17,042 nucleotides of DNA from Parvibaculum sp. GTDB lineage: Bacteria; Pseudomonadota; Alphaproteobacteria; Parvibaculales; Parvibaculaceae. The translations under genes and the position numbers were made by a program. Where the stretch lies: NCBI GenBank assembly GCA_014359855.1, contig JACIYQ010000050.1:1-17042 (forward strand), in the 5' to 3' direction. The notes beneath the pieces were generated by a model. It was not told the origin of the DNA. It ran no database searches and saw only the letters and a list, made by a program, of their open reading frames with translations. This document shows, piece after piece, positions 6,642 through 13,725 of this stretch. How positions within the stretch are numbered: the first letter of the stretch is position 1; each line of letters starts with the position of its first letter.

Positions 6642-7214
6642 TCAGGATGTGTAGCCGATGGCCGAACCGAGCGCGGCGAGACCGAGCACGATGAAGAGTG
6701 CGGCGGCCGCGAAGCGGACATAGCGGAGCGGCACGCGCTTTGCCGCCGCCTCGCCGAAGAGAACGACAGGCACGTTCGCGGCCAGCATGCCGAGCGTCGT
6801 GCCGAGCGCGACGAGGACGAGCGTCTCGTAGCGCGCGCCGAGGGCGACGGTCGCTAGCTGCGTCTTGTCGCCCATCTCGACCAGAAAGAAAGCGATCGTG
6901 GTTGCGAAGAAAGGACCGAAGCGGGAGACGGCTTCGTCTTCGGAAGGCGGCTCGTCCGGTACGAGCGTCCAGAGCCCCATCGCAAGGAAGGAAAGGCCAA
7001 GCACCCAGGCGAGAAGCTGCGGCGTGAGCCAGGCGGCGACGAGGGTTCCCGCCCATGCGGCGAGCGCGTGATTTGCGACCGTGGCAACGAAGATGCCGGC
7101 GATGACGGCGAGCGGCGCGCGGAAACGCACCGCGAGAATGAGGGCGAGCAATTGCGTCTTGTCGCCGATTTCAGCGATGGCGACGGCACCGAGAGAAACG
7201 AGGAAGGCTTCCAA
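6642..7214 (-). CDS. TMEM165/GDT1 (UPF0016) family manganese exporter
   Basis: Membrane protein of the cation/Ca2+ exchanger superfamily; bacterial members behind Mn riboswitches export excess Mn2+. The duplicated family motif E-x-G-D-K-T is present in both halves: AIAEIGDKTQLLAL and LVEMGDKTQLATVAL. Each half has three hydrophobic helices, separated by an acidic loop (PDEPPSEDE). I prefer the TTG at 7214 as start. It gives M-E-A-F-L-V-S, the way I remember relatives beginning, and GGAG lies eight bases ahead of it; a GTG at 7223 would put the same GGAG in direct contact with the start codon. The mRNA leader contains a yybP-ykoY riboswitch, strongly supporting manganese control. The product is about 190 residues, usual for the family. 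Confidence 0.93.
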   Translation of the reverse strand: MEAFLVSLGAVAIAEIGDKTQLLALILAVRFRAPLAVIAGIFVATVANHALAAWAGTLVAAWLTPQLLAWVLGLSFLAMGLWTLVPDEPPSEDEAVSRFGPFFATTIAFFLVEMGDKTQLATVALGARYETLVLVALGTTLGMLAANVPVVLFGEAAAKRVPLRYVRFAAAALFIVLGLAALGSAIGYTS

Positions 7215-7222
7215 GAAGGACA

Positions 7223-7269
7223 CTCCGCTGCCGGGCGCGACACCAATGACCCAATACGCCCACCCGGCA
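7223..7269 (-). promoter_or_regulatory. Expression platform of the Mn riboswitch
   Basis: Between aptamer and start codon, TGCCGGG (7269-7263) can pair with CCCGGCA (7235-7229). GGGCG (7261-7257) can instead pair with CGCCC (7237-7233). The two stems share bases on both sides and exclude each other. The 3' arm lies three bases from the GGAG ribosome site (7226-7223), so a switch in pairing could expose or hide translation initiation. No T tract follows, arguing for control of translation rather than termination. The pairing is read from the sequence; the mechanism is inferred. Confidence 0.5.
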
Positions 7270-7279
7270 AAGGCAGCGC

Positions 7280-7411
7280 ATGAGCCAAAGGTCTCGCCAG
7301 TTCAGCGGTTGCTGAGCGCGGGCGCCACGAGATGAACCATCTCGAGTCTGTTGACGCCCGCCCCTCTCTGCCATGACGGCGGAGGGCGGCTACTCCCCTA
7401 AGGACGGTGGG
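7280..7411 (-). ncRNA. yybP-ykoY manganese riboswitch aptamer
   Basis: Read on the minus strand, the leader contains both hallmark segments of the yybP-ykoY class. The 5' side is CCUUAGGGGAGUAGCCGCC (about 7405-7387) and the 3' side is CUGGCGAGACCUUUGG (about 7300-7285), which close the P1 helix by AGG/CCU and flanking CC/GG pairs. Between them are the typical GUCAACA segment, a perfect hairpin CGAGAUG-GUU-CAUCUCG (7344-7328) and a UCAGC-AACC-GCUGA hairpin (about 7315-7302). Members of this class bind Mn2+ and switch on Mn exporters such as MntP and UPF0016 proteins, exactly the gene downstream. Ends are approximate. Confidence 0.93.
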
Positions 7412-7440
7412 GAAATAGCATGGAGGTTTTTGGCGGGCAA
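7412..7440 (-). promoter_or_regulatory. Promoter candidate for the riboswitch-exporter transcript
   Basis: TTGCCC (7440-7435) and TATTTC (7417-7412) are separated by 17 bases, with TGC directly before the -10 giving an extended form. Transcription would begin only a few bases before the riboswitch 5' conserved segment, which is where it should. Matches to the consensus are partial, so this is moderate evidence. Confidence 0.4.
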
Positions 7441-7477
7441 GCGTTGCAGGCTTGAGAACGACTCGCAGCCCTCCCGG

Positions 7478-7828
7478 TCAGAGCGCGATGCCGAAGCGCG
7501 CGGCGATCCAGACGGTCGCGAGATAGAGGAGCACGGTGACGGCGCAGCCGATGGCGAGCGCGGGCCAGAAGCCAATCCCATGCCGCAGCATCGCCGGGAA
7601 AATCAGAAACATCGGCAGCGAGGGAATGACGTACCAGAAGGTCGCCTCCGCATGGGCGGCGATGCGCTCCACGTCGCCCGTGTCGCGCCAGAGCCAGACG
7701 ATGGCGAGAATGGAGACGAGCGGGAGCGACGCGATGAGCGCACCGAAGGCGGGATTGCGCTTGGCGGTTTCCGACACGGCCATCACGAGGATGCCGGAGA
7801 TCGCTGCCTTGACGATCGCGTAGAGCAT
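7478..7828 (-). CDS. DUF3147 family small membrane protein
   Basis: A 116-residue protein with about four hydrophobic segments, recognised as DUF3147: an N-terminal AIVKAAISGILVMAVSETAK helix, the conserved PAFGALIASLPLVSILAIVW region, WYVIPSLPMFLIFPAMLRHG, and a last helix ending YLATVWIAARFGIAL. Function is unknown. The ATG is only three bases after the stop of the esterase gene, with GGGAG ten bases upstream lying inside the esterase coding sequence. It is therefore the third gene of a TetR-esterase-DUF3147 operon. It may be a membrane permeability or transport accessory protein for that set, but nothing in the sequence shows this. Confidence 0.82.
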   Translation of the reverse strand: MLYAIVKAAISGILVMAVSETAKRNPAFGALIASLPLVSILAIVWLWRDTGDVERIAAHAEATFWYVIPSLPMFLIFPAMLRHGIGFWPALAIGCAVTVLLYLATVWIAARFGIAL

Positions 7829-7831
7829 GGA

Positions 7832-8866
7832 TCAGGCGCTCCCGCCGAGGACCGTGCCGATGTCGCGCGCGATCCGTTCGCAGGCTTCGCGCGCCGCCGG
7901 GATGACGCCGGTCATGGCGGTGAAAGCGTGAGGCAGGCTGTCTTCGCAGCGGTAAGCGACGACGACGCCAGCGGATTTGAGCTTTTCGGCATAGGCCGCG
8001 CCCTGATCGCGCAGCGGGTCGAAACCCGACGTGACGACGATGGCGGGGGACAAGCCAGACAGGTCCGGCTCCTTCATCGGCGAGACGCGGACATCCTCCG
8101 CCTCGGCGGGCGCATTCAGGTAATGTGCGCCGAACCAGTCCATGACCGCGCGCGTCAGCGGATAGACCTCGGCGCAACTGTCCATCGAGCCGCCTTTCCA
8201 GCCCCAGTCCGTCACCGGATAGATGAGAAGCTGGAGGGCGGGCGCGGCGAAACCCTTTCGCCTTGCCTCCTGCGCGACGACGGCGGAGAGATAACCGCCC
8301 GCGCTGTCGCCGCCGACGCCGATGCGGCCGGGGATCATGTGGAGGGCGGCGGCATTTTCCTGCGCCCAGCGATAGGCGGCGACGGCGTCGTCGACCTGAG
8401 CGGGGAACTTGTGCTCCGGCGCGAGGCGGTAGGCGACGTTCAGCACGGAGCAGCCGGCAAGCGCCGCGATCATGCGGCAGAAGGTGTCGCAGGTATCGAG
8501 ATCGCCGATGACGCAGCCGCCGAAGTGAAAGAAGACCATACCGGGCAGCGGCCGCGACATGTTCACCGGAAGATAGAGACGCGCCTCCAGGGGGCCGCCG
8601 GGGCCCGGCACCTCAAGCGCCCTTACCTCGACATCGGCACGGGGATCGGCGTCGAGGAGCTTCAGGCCTTCCGATGTGGCGCTGCGGGCGGCGGCGGGAT
8701 CGAGCGTCGTAATCGACGGCTGGCGCGCGCCTTGCGCGGCAAGAAACTGCGCCCGGGCATCGAGGATGCGCCCGTCGATGGCGAGCGGCTTGCCGCCCGA
8801 CATCCGGACGAGGAGGTTGTCCGGCAATTTAAGCAGGGTACGGACGATAAGCTTCTGAAGGTTCAT
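7832..8866 (-). CDS. Alpha/beta hydrolase, hormone-sensitive-lipase type (esterase/lipase)
   Basis: A 344-residue cytoplasmic carboxylesterase-like protein of the HSL (family IV) group. The catalytic triad is visible: Ser188 in GVGGDSAGGYLSA, Asp283 in SGFDPLRDQG and His313 in LPHAFTAM. The typical VAYRLAPEHKFPAQVDD segment follows the oxyanion region. Unusually, the oxyanion-hole motif reads FFHFGGCVIGD (residues 112-122) where most relatives have HGGG; Phe115 replaces the first glycine. This could narrow the acyl pocket or mark a subfamily. Start ATG at 8866 fits the family N-terminus although a strong ribosome site is lacking. It lies 39 bases downstream of the TetR gene and 3 bases upstream of DUF3147, so it is likely co-transcribed with both. 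Substrate (esters, acylated alcohols) unknown. Confidence 0.9.
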   Translation of the reverse strand: MNLQKLIVRTLLKLPDNLLVRMSGGKPLAIDGRILDARAQFLAAQGARQPSITTLDPAAARSATSEGLKLLDADPRADVEVRALEVPGPGGPLEARLYLPVNMSRPLPGMVFFHFGGCVIGDLDTCDTFCRMIAALAGCSVLNVAYRLAPEHKFPAQVDDAVAAYRWAQENAAALHMIPGRIGVGGDSAGGYLSAVVAQEARRKGFAAPALQLLIYPVTDWGWKGGSMDSCAEVYPLTRAVMDWFGAHYLNAPAEAEDVRVSPMKEPDLSGLSPAIVVTSGFDPLRDQGAAYAEKLKSAGVVVAYRCEDSLPHAFTAMTGVIPAAREACERIARDIGTVLGGSA

Positions 8867-8905
8867 TGGTCTTGTTCTTTCTCTTATCGTCCGCGCTTCA
8901 CGGCC

Positions 8906-9556
8906 CTACTTCGTTTCGCCCGTGTGCGGGAGGGCGCGGAAGCCGCCGAGAACGAGCGCCGTCGCGAAGGAGGAGGCCTCGTCCGGGTCCATCTCGGGAC
9001 GGCGCAACATGCGGTCGCCGATTTCCATGGCGATGCCGACGACAGCGGCCATGAGGTATTCGGCATCCACGTTCGGCAGAGTGCCGTTGCGGATGTCTTC
9101 CACAATATATTCGCGAATTTCCTCGAAGCCCGCGATGATCTCCGGCGAATCCATGCGCACACGGACGGTGCTCGGATTTTGGCGGATGACCTGGAAGGTG
9201 TCGCGGTCGGTGGCGAGATAATCGAAATAGGTTCGATAGGCGTTGCGGATGAAATCCTCGAAGGTGCGCGAGCGGATGCGCTCGGCGCGGAGGCGCGGGC
9301 GGATGCGGCGCATGCCCTCGTCCATCAACGCCTCGAAGACCTCTTCCTTGCTCTTGAAGTAGTTGTAGAAGGTGCCCGACGCGAGACCCGTCCGGCGAAT
9401 GATGTCGCGGACGGAGGTGGCGCCGTAACCGAGATCGGCAAAGACGATCTTCGCGGCATCGAGAATCGCTTCCCGATTGTTCTTCTTCGTGCGCTCGCGC
9501 TTGCCGAGCGCCTTCACCGCCTCGACCGGCGGCGCGTCCTCAAGACCGGTGCTCAC
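8906..9556 (-). CDS. TetR/AcrR family transcriptional regulator
   Basis: A 216-residue repressor-type regulator. The N-terminal helix-turn-helix is typical: ILDAAKIVFADLGYGATSVR, then DIIRRTGLASGTFYNYFKSK. The C-terminal ligand domain is all-helical, with no recognisable ligand. I choose GTG at 9556, preceded by GAAGG nine bases upstream; the longer frame from 9637 adds 27 Arg-rich residues unlike the family. It is first gene of the operon with the esterase and DUF3147, and is divergent from two thioesterases and a MATE exporter. Local TetR regulators usually control such divergent genes and themselves, and an inverted repeat in the shared spacer is a fitting operator. Acyl-CoA- or lipophilic-ligand-sensing is plausible from the enzymes around it, but is inference. 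Confidence 0.92.
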   Translation of the reverse strand: MSTGLEDAPPVEAVKALGKRERTKKNNREAILDAAKIVFADLGYGATSVRDIIRRTGLASGTFYNYFKSKEEVFEALMDEGMRRIRPRLRAERIRSRTFEDFIRNAYRTYFDYLATDRDTFQVIRQNPSTVRVRMDSPEIIAGFEEIREYIVEDIRNGTLPNVDAEYLMAAVVGIAMEIGDRMLRRPEMDPDEASSFATALVLGGFRALPHTGETK

Positions 9557-9857
9557 ACGGCACCGCCTTCCCCTGCCGGGGTGTCTATGTCGCTCATCAT
9601 CCCTCCGGAGGGACCGGAGCCTGCGGGGCTGCCCCACCCTGCCCGCCGGTCCCGCAATTCATATCTATGTGCCCAACCTACCCGAATGACGACAATCGTC
9701 AACTTTTCGACACGGGGAATTGTTCTAAAAAACTCTTTTTTTCAATGTGTTAGAATTATTGCTGGCTTGCAGTGGCGCCGCCGGTCCGTTGGCGCTATCA
9801 GAACGGCGGGCAGCAAGAGAGCCGTTTCGCCTTCCCGGAAATTCCAGAGGCCGCAGG
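9557..9857. promoter_or_regulatory. Divergent promoter region with candidate TetR operator
   Basis: This 301-bp spacer holds no gene. At 9687-9701 lies a perfect inverted repeat TGACGA-CAA-TCGTCA. On the minus strand it overlaps TTGACG (9702-9697), a good -35 for the TetR gene, with TAGGTT 16 bases on as a weak -10, so a bound repressor would block it. Nearer the thioesterases, an AT-rich stretch contains TTCTAA (9722-9727) and TTAGAA (9750-9755), inverted copies 22 bases apart. A palindrome CCCTCCGGAGGG is at 9601-9612 in the TetR leader. Which repeat is the operator cannot be told by eye. Confidence 0.5.
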
Positions 9858-10367
9858 ATGAGTAACCCCGACTTCACACCCGAGCACATCGCCATGATGA
9901 AGGATCTGCTGATCGAACATGTGCCGCATGCCAAGGCCATCGGCATGACCGTGGAAGACGCAAAACGGGGGGAGGCCTGGCTCTCCGTGCCCTATTCCGA
10001 AAAGCTGATCGGCAACCCCGAGACGGGCGTGATCCATGGCGGCGTCATCACCTCGCTGCTCGACAATGCCTGCGGCATCGCGGTGCAGCTTGCGCTGGCA
10101 GAACGCCAGTCCATCGCGACGCTCGACCTGCGGATCGACTACATGAAACCCGCGACGCCGAAGCTCGGCCTGATGGCGCATACGCATTGCTACAAGGTGA
10201 CGAAGAACATCGCCTTCGTGCGCGGCACGGCCTATCACACGGATGAGGACGATCCCATCGCAGCCTGTGTCGGCACTTTCATGCTGGCGGCGAACCGGGC
10301 GATACCCGTTCCCGTGGCGGCGGAGGCCATAAAAATTCTCGCGAGGAACAAGGACAGCGCGGCATGA
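9858..10367 (+). CDS. PaaI-type hotdog-fold thioesterase (first of a pair)
   Basis: A 169-residue single-hotdog protein of the PaaI/acyl-CoA thioesterase family, expected to hydrolyse acyl-CoA thioesters in the cytoplasm. The signature segment is ETGVIHGGVITSLLDNACGI at about residues 55-74, containing the H-G-G motif and the acidic residue on the central helix. It is followed by the beta strands IATLDLRIDYMKPATP and AFVRGTAYH. AGAGG lies seven bases before the ATG. Its stop overlaps the next gene as ATGA (10364-10367), so the two thioesterases are translationally coupled. It is the first plus-strand gene after the divergent promoter region. Specific acyl substrate is not visible. Confidence 0.9.
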   Translation: MSNPDFTPEHIAMMKDLLIEHVPHAKAIGMTVEDAKRGEAWLSVPYSEKLIGNPETGVIHGGVITSLLDNACGIAVQLALAERQSIATLDLRIDYMKPATPKLGLMAHTHCYKVTKNIAFVRGTAYHTDEDDPIAACVGTFMLAANRAIPVPVAAEAIKILARNKDSAA

Positions 10368-10813
10368 GCGAGAAGACCCTCATCGACGTCAATGCGCTGA
10401 TGCAGGCGATCCCTTACGCGCGCTATCTCGGCATCACTGTGGACCAGCGCGGCAACGAGATCACCACGGTGCTGCATTTCTCGCAGCATCTCATCGGCAA
10501 CCCGGTGCTGCCCGCGCTTCATGGCGGCGCGATCGGCGCTTTCCTCGAGACGACGGCCATTGCGCAGCTCGCTTTCGAATTTGCGGCGGGCGATGCGAGC
10601 GCCGCCGCACTGCCGAAGCCCATTGGGCTCACCATCGACTATCTGAGATCCGGGCGGCCGATGGACACCTATGGCCGCGCGGAAATCACCAAGCAGGGAC
10701 GCCGCGTGGCGACGGTGCGCGCGGAAGCCTGGCAGGACGACCGGTCGCGGCCCATCGCGACGGCCCATGGCCATTTCCTGCTGCAGGCGGCGGACGACGC
10801 ACCCGCATCATGA
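10364..10813 (+). CDS. PaaI-type hotdog-fold thioesterase (second of a pair)
   Basis: A 149-residue hotdog protein related to, but diverged from, its upstream neighbour. The core reads NPVLPALHGGAIGAFLETTA (about residues 46-65): H-G-G is kept, and the helix acid is Glu in LETTA where the first protein has Asp in LLDNA. Later strands are GLTIDYLRSGRP and GRRVATVRAEAW. The Asp/Glu difference is typical between hotdog subfamilies. Together with translational coupling on both sides (ATGA at 10364 and 10810), it suggests a heteromeric hotdog enzyme or two substrate ranges. Both ideas are inference. Co-transcribed with the MATE gene. Confidence 0.9.
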   Translation: MSEKTLIDVNALMQAIPYARYLGITVDQRGNEITTVLHFSQHLIGNPVLPALHGGAIGAFLETTAIAQLAFEFAAGDASAAALPKPIGLTIDYLRSGRPMDTYGRAEITKQGRRVATVRAEAWQDDRSRPIATAHGHFLLQAADDAPAS

Positions 10814-12129
10814 ACGCGACGACACCGGCGCGGGTGAGCCATCGAGCGGTTCTCGCCATCGCGGTGCCCATCGTCATCTCGAACATCTCGACGCCGCTGC
10901 TCGGCATTGCCGACACCGCCGTGATGGGGCGGATGGGCGATCCGAAATATATCGGCGCGGTGGCCATCGGCGCGCTCATCTTCACCATGGTCTACTGGAC
11001 CTTCGGCTTTCTGCGCATGGGCACGACGGGGCTGACCGCGCAGGCGCTGGGGGCGATGGACGGCGAGGAGATCCGCGCCGCGCTCGGGCGCGCGCTTCTC
11101 ATCGCCGGCGCCGTGGGCTTCGCGCTCATCGCGCTGCAATGGCCGATCCGCCTTGCTGCCTTCGCGCTGCTCGACGGCAGCGAGGAGGTGGAGAGCCTCG
11201 CCCAGACCTATTTCAACATTCGCATCTGGAGCGCGCCCTTCGCGCTCGCCAATTACGCGCTGGTCGGATGGTTCATCGGGCTTGGCCGCGCCAATGTCGC
11301 GCTGGTGCTGCAGGTCTTTCTCAACCTCGTGAACATCTTCTTCAATATCGCGCTGGCGCTGGGGCTCGGCTGGGGCGTGGCGGGGATCGCCGCCGGCACG
11401 CTGATCGCCGAAATGGCGGCAGCGGCGGCCGGACTCGTCTTCGCGGCACGGCATCTGCGCTTCTATCCGGGCCAGTGGACGCGGGCGAAGCTGATGGATA
11501 CGCAGCGCCTGGCGAAGACCGTCGCGACCAATCGCGACATCATGATCCGGACCATCGTGCTGATGTTTTCCTTCGCCTGGTTCACCGCGAAGAGCGCGGA
11601 GGCGGGCACGGTCACGCTGGCGGTCAATTCGATCCTGCTGCAATTCGTGTCGGTGAGCGCGTTCTTCCTTGATGGTTTTGCGCTGGCGGCGGAAGCGCTG
11701 GTGGGCAAGGCCTTCGGTGCCGGGCGGCGGGAGGATTTCGACCGCTCGGCCTGGATCTCGACGGGATGGGCGGCGGGGATTTCCTGCGTGCTGTCGCTCG
11801 GGATTTTCGTTTTCGGTGGCTTCGTCATCGACTTCCTGAGCATCGACCCGGAGGTGCGCGCCACGGCACGGGACTATCTCTTCTGGGCGGCGCTGCTGCC
11901 GGTGCTGTCCGTCTGGTGCTATCAGCTCGACGGCATTTTCATCGGCGCGACGCGCGGCGCGGAAATGCGCAATGCGGCGCTCGCCTCCAGCGCGCTCTTC
12001 CTCATGCTGTGGTGGCTGTTCCTGCCCTATGGCAATCACGGGCTGTGGGCGGCGCTGACAGGCTTCAACCTGATGCGGGCGGCGTCGCTCGGGTTTTACT
12101 ATCCGAGGTTGCGAAGAGAACTGGCGTAG
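10810..12129 (+). CDS. MATE family efflux transporter (DinF-like)
   Basis: A 439-residue inner-membrane multidrug/toxic-compound extrusion protein with about twelve hydrophobic helices in two related halves. The first half begins AVLAIAVPIVISNISTPLLG and contains DTAVMGRMGDPKYIGAVAIG, the DinF-type N-terminal signature. The second half includes FFLDGFALAAEALVGKAFGA, the family's repeat of the helix 7-8 region. Family members export organic cations or other amphiphiles using Na+ or H+. Length and motif order are normal. Its ATG overlaps the stop of the second thioesterase, so export is coupled to thioesterase production. The product of the thioesterases or a related lipophilic acid could be the exported compound, but that is only an inference. 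Confidence 0.93.
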   Translation: MNATTPARVSHRAVLAIAVPIVISNISTPLLGIADTAVMGRMGDPKYIGAVAIGALIFTMVYWTFGFLRMGTTGLTAQALGAMDGEEIRAALGRALLIAGAVGFALIALQWPIRLAAFALLDGSEEVESLAQTYFNIRIWSAPFALANYALVGWFIGLGRANVALVLQVFLNLVNIFFNIALALGLGWGVAGIAAGTLIAEMAAAAAGLVFAARHLRFYPGQWTRAKLMDTQRLAKTVATNRDIMIRTIVLMFSFAWFTAKSAEAGTVTLAVNSILLQFVSVSAFFLDGFALAAEALVGKAFGAGRREDFDRSAWISTGWAAGISCVLSLGIFVFGGFVIDFLSIDPEVRATARDYLFWAALLPVLSVWCYQLDGIFIGATRGAEMRNAALASSALFLMLWWLFLPYGNHGLWAALTGFNLMRAASLGFYYPRLRRELA

Positions 12130-12171
12130 GAACCGGCGACCGGCTCTCTGAAAAGAAAAGGAAAGACGTGG

Positions 12172-12253
12172 ATGGCCCGAATAAATCGGGCCATGACGGA
12201 AAAAGGTAAAGTCGGCGCAAGGGGCCCTGGATGCCCGGGTCAAACCCGAGCAT
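12172..12253. terminator. Paired hairpins between convergent MATE and arsC genes
   Basis: Two stem-loops occupy the 163-bp convergent gap. The first is perfect: ATGGCCCGA (12172-12180), loop ATAAA, TCGGGCCAT (12186-12194). The second has arms ATGCCCGGGT (12231-12240) and ACCCGAGCAT (12244-12253) with one mismatch. Both are followed by GAC and preceded by TGG or GTGG, the pattern of dispersed repeats (TGGATgCCCGGGTCAA...CATGAC). On the minus strand the first is followed by a T-rich tract (CTTTCCTTTTCTTTT), so it could end arsC transcripts. Function as terminator is plausible, repeat origin likely. Confidence 0.5.
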
Positions 12254-12292
12254 GACGCATTTGTTTGAAAGACGAGCGAGAACGCAGCTGCG

Positions 12293-12643
12293 CTACAGGA
12301 TTTCCAGCACGCTTTCGGGCGGGCGGCCGATCCGTGCCTTCGACCCCATGACGACGATAGGGCGCTCGATCAGGATCGGGTTATCGACCATGGCGCGAAT
12401 GAGCTTTTCATCGGTGAGCTTCTCATTGCCGAGGCCGAGGGTCTTGTAGACCTCTTCGCCCTTCCGCATGAGATCGCGAGGCTTCATCTTCAGTTTCTTC
12501 AGGATCGCCTGAAGCTCCACGGCGCTGGGCGGCGCCTTCAGATAATCGACGATCAGCGGATCGGCCCCGCGCTCTTCGAGCAGGGCGAGCGTGGCGCGCG
12601 ACTTCGAGCAGCGCGGATTGTGGTAGATGGTGGGGCGTGCCAT
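12293..12643 (-). CDS. arsC: Arsenate reductase, glutaredoxin-coupled ArsC type
   Basis: A 116-residue thioredoxin-fold protein that reduces arsenate to arsenite with glutathione and glutaredoxin. The catalytic loop is YHNPRCSKSR with Cys12. The three arginines that bind the oxyanion in the plasmid R773 enzyme fall at the same numbers here: Arg60 (DLMRKGE), Arg94 (LIERPIVV) and Arg107 (IGRPPE). It is therefore likely an active enzyme and not a Spx-like relative. GGAGG stands nine bases before the ATG. It is the last gene of DUF952-pyrD-arsC with an 18-bp gap from pyrD, and there is no arsR or arsenite pump in sight. So it is probably constitutively expressed, a housekeeping arrangement seen in other Alphaproteobacteria. 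Confidence 0.93.
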   Translation of the reverse strand: MARPTIYHNPRCSKSRATLALLEERGADPLIVDYLKAPPSAVELQAILKKLKMKPRDLMRKGEEVYKTLGLGNEKLTDEKLIRAMVDNPILIERPIVVMGSKARIGRPPESVLEIL

Positions 12644-12661
12644 CGCGATGTTCCTCCGGAG

Positions 12662-13720
12662 TTAAAGCGTCACGTCCGCGCCGACCGCATCCTTCAGATG
12701 CGCGAAGCCGTCCGCCGCGAGGCGGGCCGCGATGTCGCGCTTGATGCGGGTGACGAGTGCGGGGCCCTCATAGGCGAGCGCTGAATAAAGCTGGACGAGC
12801 GAGGCGCCCGCCCGGATTTTCGCATAGGCGTCCTCGCCCGACATGATGCCGCCGACGCCGACGAGGGGAATGCGGCCTTTGGTGAGGCGGTACATGTCGT
12901 GGAGCACCGCCGTCGACATGGCGAAGAGCGGCGCGCCGGAGAGACCGCCGGTCTCGCGCGCATGGACGCCGGAGACGAGACCTTCGCGGGCGATGGTGGT
13001 GTTCGAGATAATGAGACCGTCGAGGCCTTCGGCGAGTGCGATGTCGGCGATGCCGGCAAGTTCCTCCTCGCCGAGGTCGGGCGCGATCTTGAGGAGCACG
13101 GGCGTTGGCCGCACGCGATCGGTGCGGCGGGCGGCGAGGACTCGGGCGACGAGGCCCTGCAGTTCCACCTTGCTCTGGAGCGCGCGCAGGCCCGGCGTGT
13201 TGGGCGAGGAAATGTTGACGGTGAAATAGGAAGCGAGCCCGTCGAAGGCGCGGATGCCGGCTTCGTAGTCGGCGATGCGATCCGCCGAATCCTTGTTGGC
13301 GCCGATATTGACGCCGACGATGCCGAAGCGGCCGCGCCGCGCGAGAAGGCGCTTCTTCAGCGCCTCGTGGCCTTCATTGTTGAAGCCCAGGCGATTGATG
13401 ACGGCGCGGTGAAGCGGCAGCCGGAAGACGCGGGGACGCGGATTGCCGGGCTGCGGGCGCGGCGTCACCGTGCCGACCTCGGCAAAGCCCATGCCCAAAG
13501 CCAGCATGGCGTCCGGCACCTCGCCATTCTTGTCGAAGCCGGCCGCGATGCCGACCGGATTTTCGAAATGAAGGCCGAAGAGATCGATCGCAAGCGAGGC
13601 CGGATCGGGTTCGCGCTGACGCGGGGCGAGCCCCAGGCGAAGCGCGCGGATCGTCAGGCGATGCGCGGTTTCGGGCTCGATGAGGCTCGTGAAGGGCCGG
13701 GCAAGCGGGAAAAGATCCAT
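12662..13720 (-). CDS. pyrD: Dihydroorotate dehydrogenase (quinone), class 2
   Basis: A 352-residue FMN enzyme of the fourth step of pyrimidine synthesis, bound to the inner membrane by its N-terminal helix and feeding electrons to quinone. Class 2 features are visible: the N-terminal membrane extension (LARPFTSLIEPETAHRLTIR), ENPVGIAAGFDKNGE (about residues 53-67), NRLGFNNEG, and the catalytic serine (Ser172) in VNISSPNTPGLR. The FMN phosphate region is VGVGGIMSGEDAYAKIRAGA. I choose ATG at 13720, with GGAAGG nine bases upstream inside the end of the DUF952 gene; further upstream codons in frame give low-complexity Arg-rich sequence. Five bases separate it from DUF952. Confidence 0.96.
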   Translation of the reverse strand: MDLFPLARPFTSLIEPETAHRLTIRALRLGLAPRQREPDPASLAIDLFGLHFENPVGIAAGFDKNGEVPDAMLALGMGFAEVGTVTPRPQPGNPRPRVFRLPLHRAVINRLGFNNEGHEALKKRLLARRGRFGIVGVNIGANKDSADRIADYEAGIRAFDGLASYFTVNISSPNTPGLRALQSKVELQGLVARVLAARRTDRVRPTPVLLKIAPDLGEEELAGIADIALAEGLDGLIISNTTIAREGLVSGVHARETGGLSGAPLFAMSTAVLHDMYRLTKGRIPLVGVGGIMSGEDAYAKIRAGASLVQLYSALAYEGPALVTRIKRDIAARLAADGFAHLKDAVGADVTL

Positions 13721-13725
13721 GAGGT

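Noticed and set aside
7373..9865. An 830-codon open frame on the plus strand across the TetR-esterase-DUF3147 region
   Set aside because: It is antisense to three recognisable genes, its translation is rich in Arg, Asp, Glu and His without domains, and long antisense frames are expected in GC-rich coding DNA.
10669..12243. A 524-codon minus-strand frame opposite the MATE gene
   Set aside because: Low-complexity Arg/Glu/Gln-rich translation with no motif; it is a shadow of the clear MATE and thioesterase frames.
12293..12643. arsC as part of an arsenic-resistance island
   Set aside because: No arsR, arsB or acr3 is nearby; the gene is in a housekeeping operon with pyrD.
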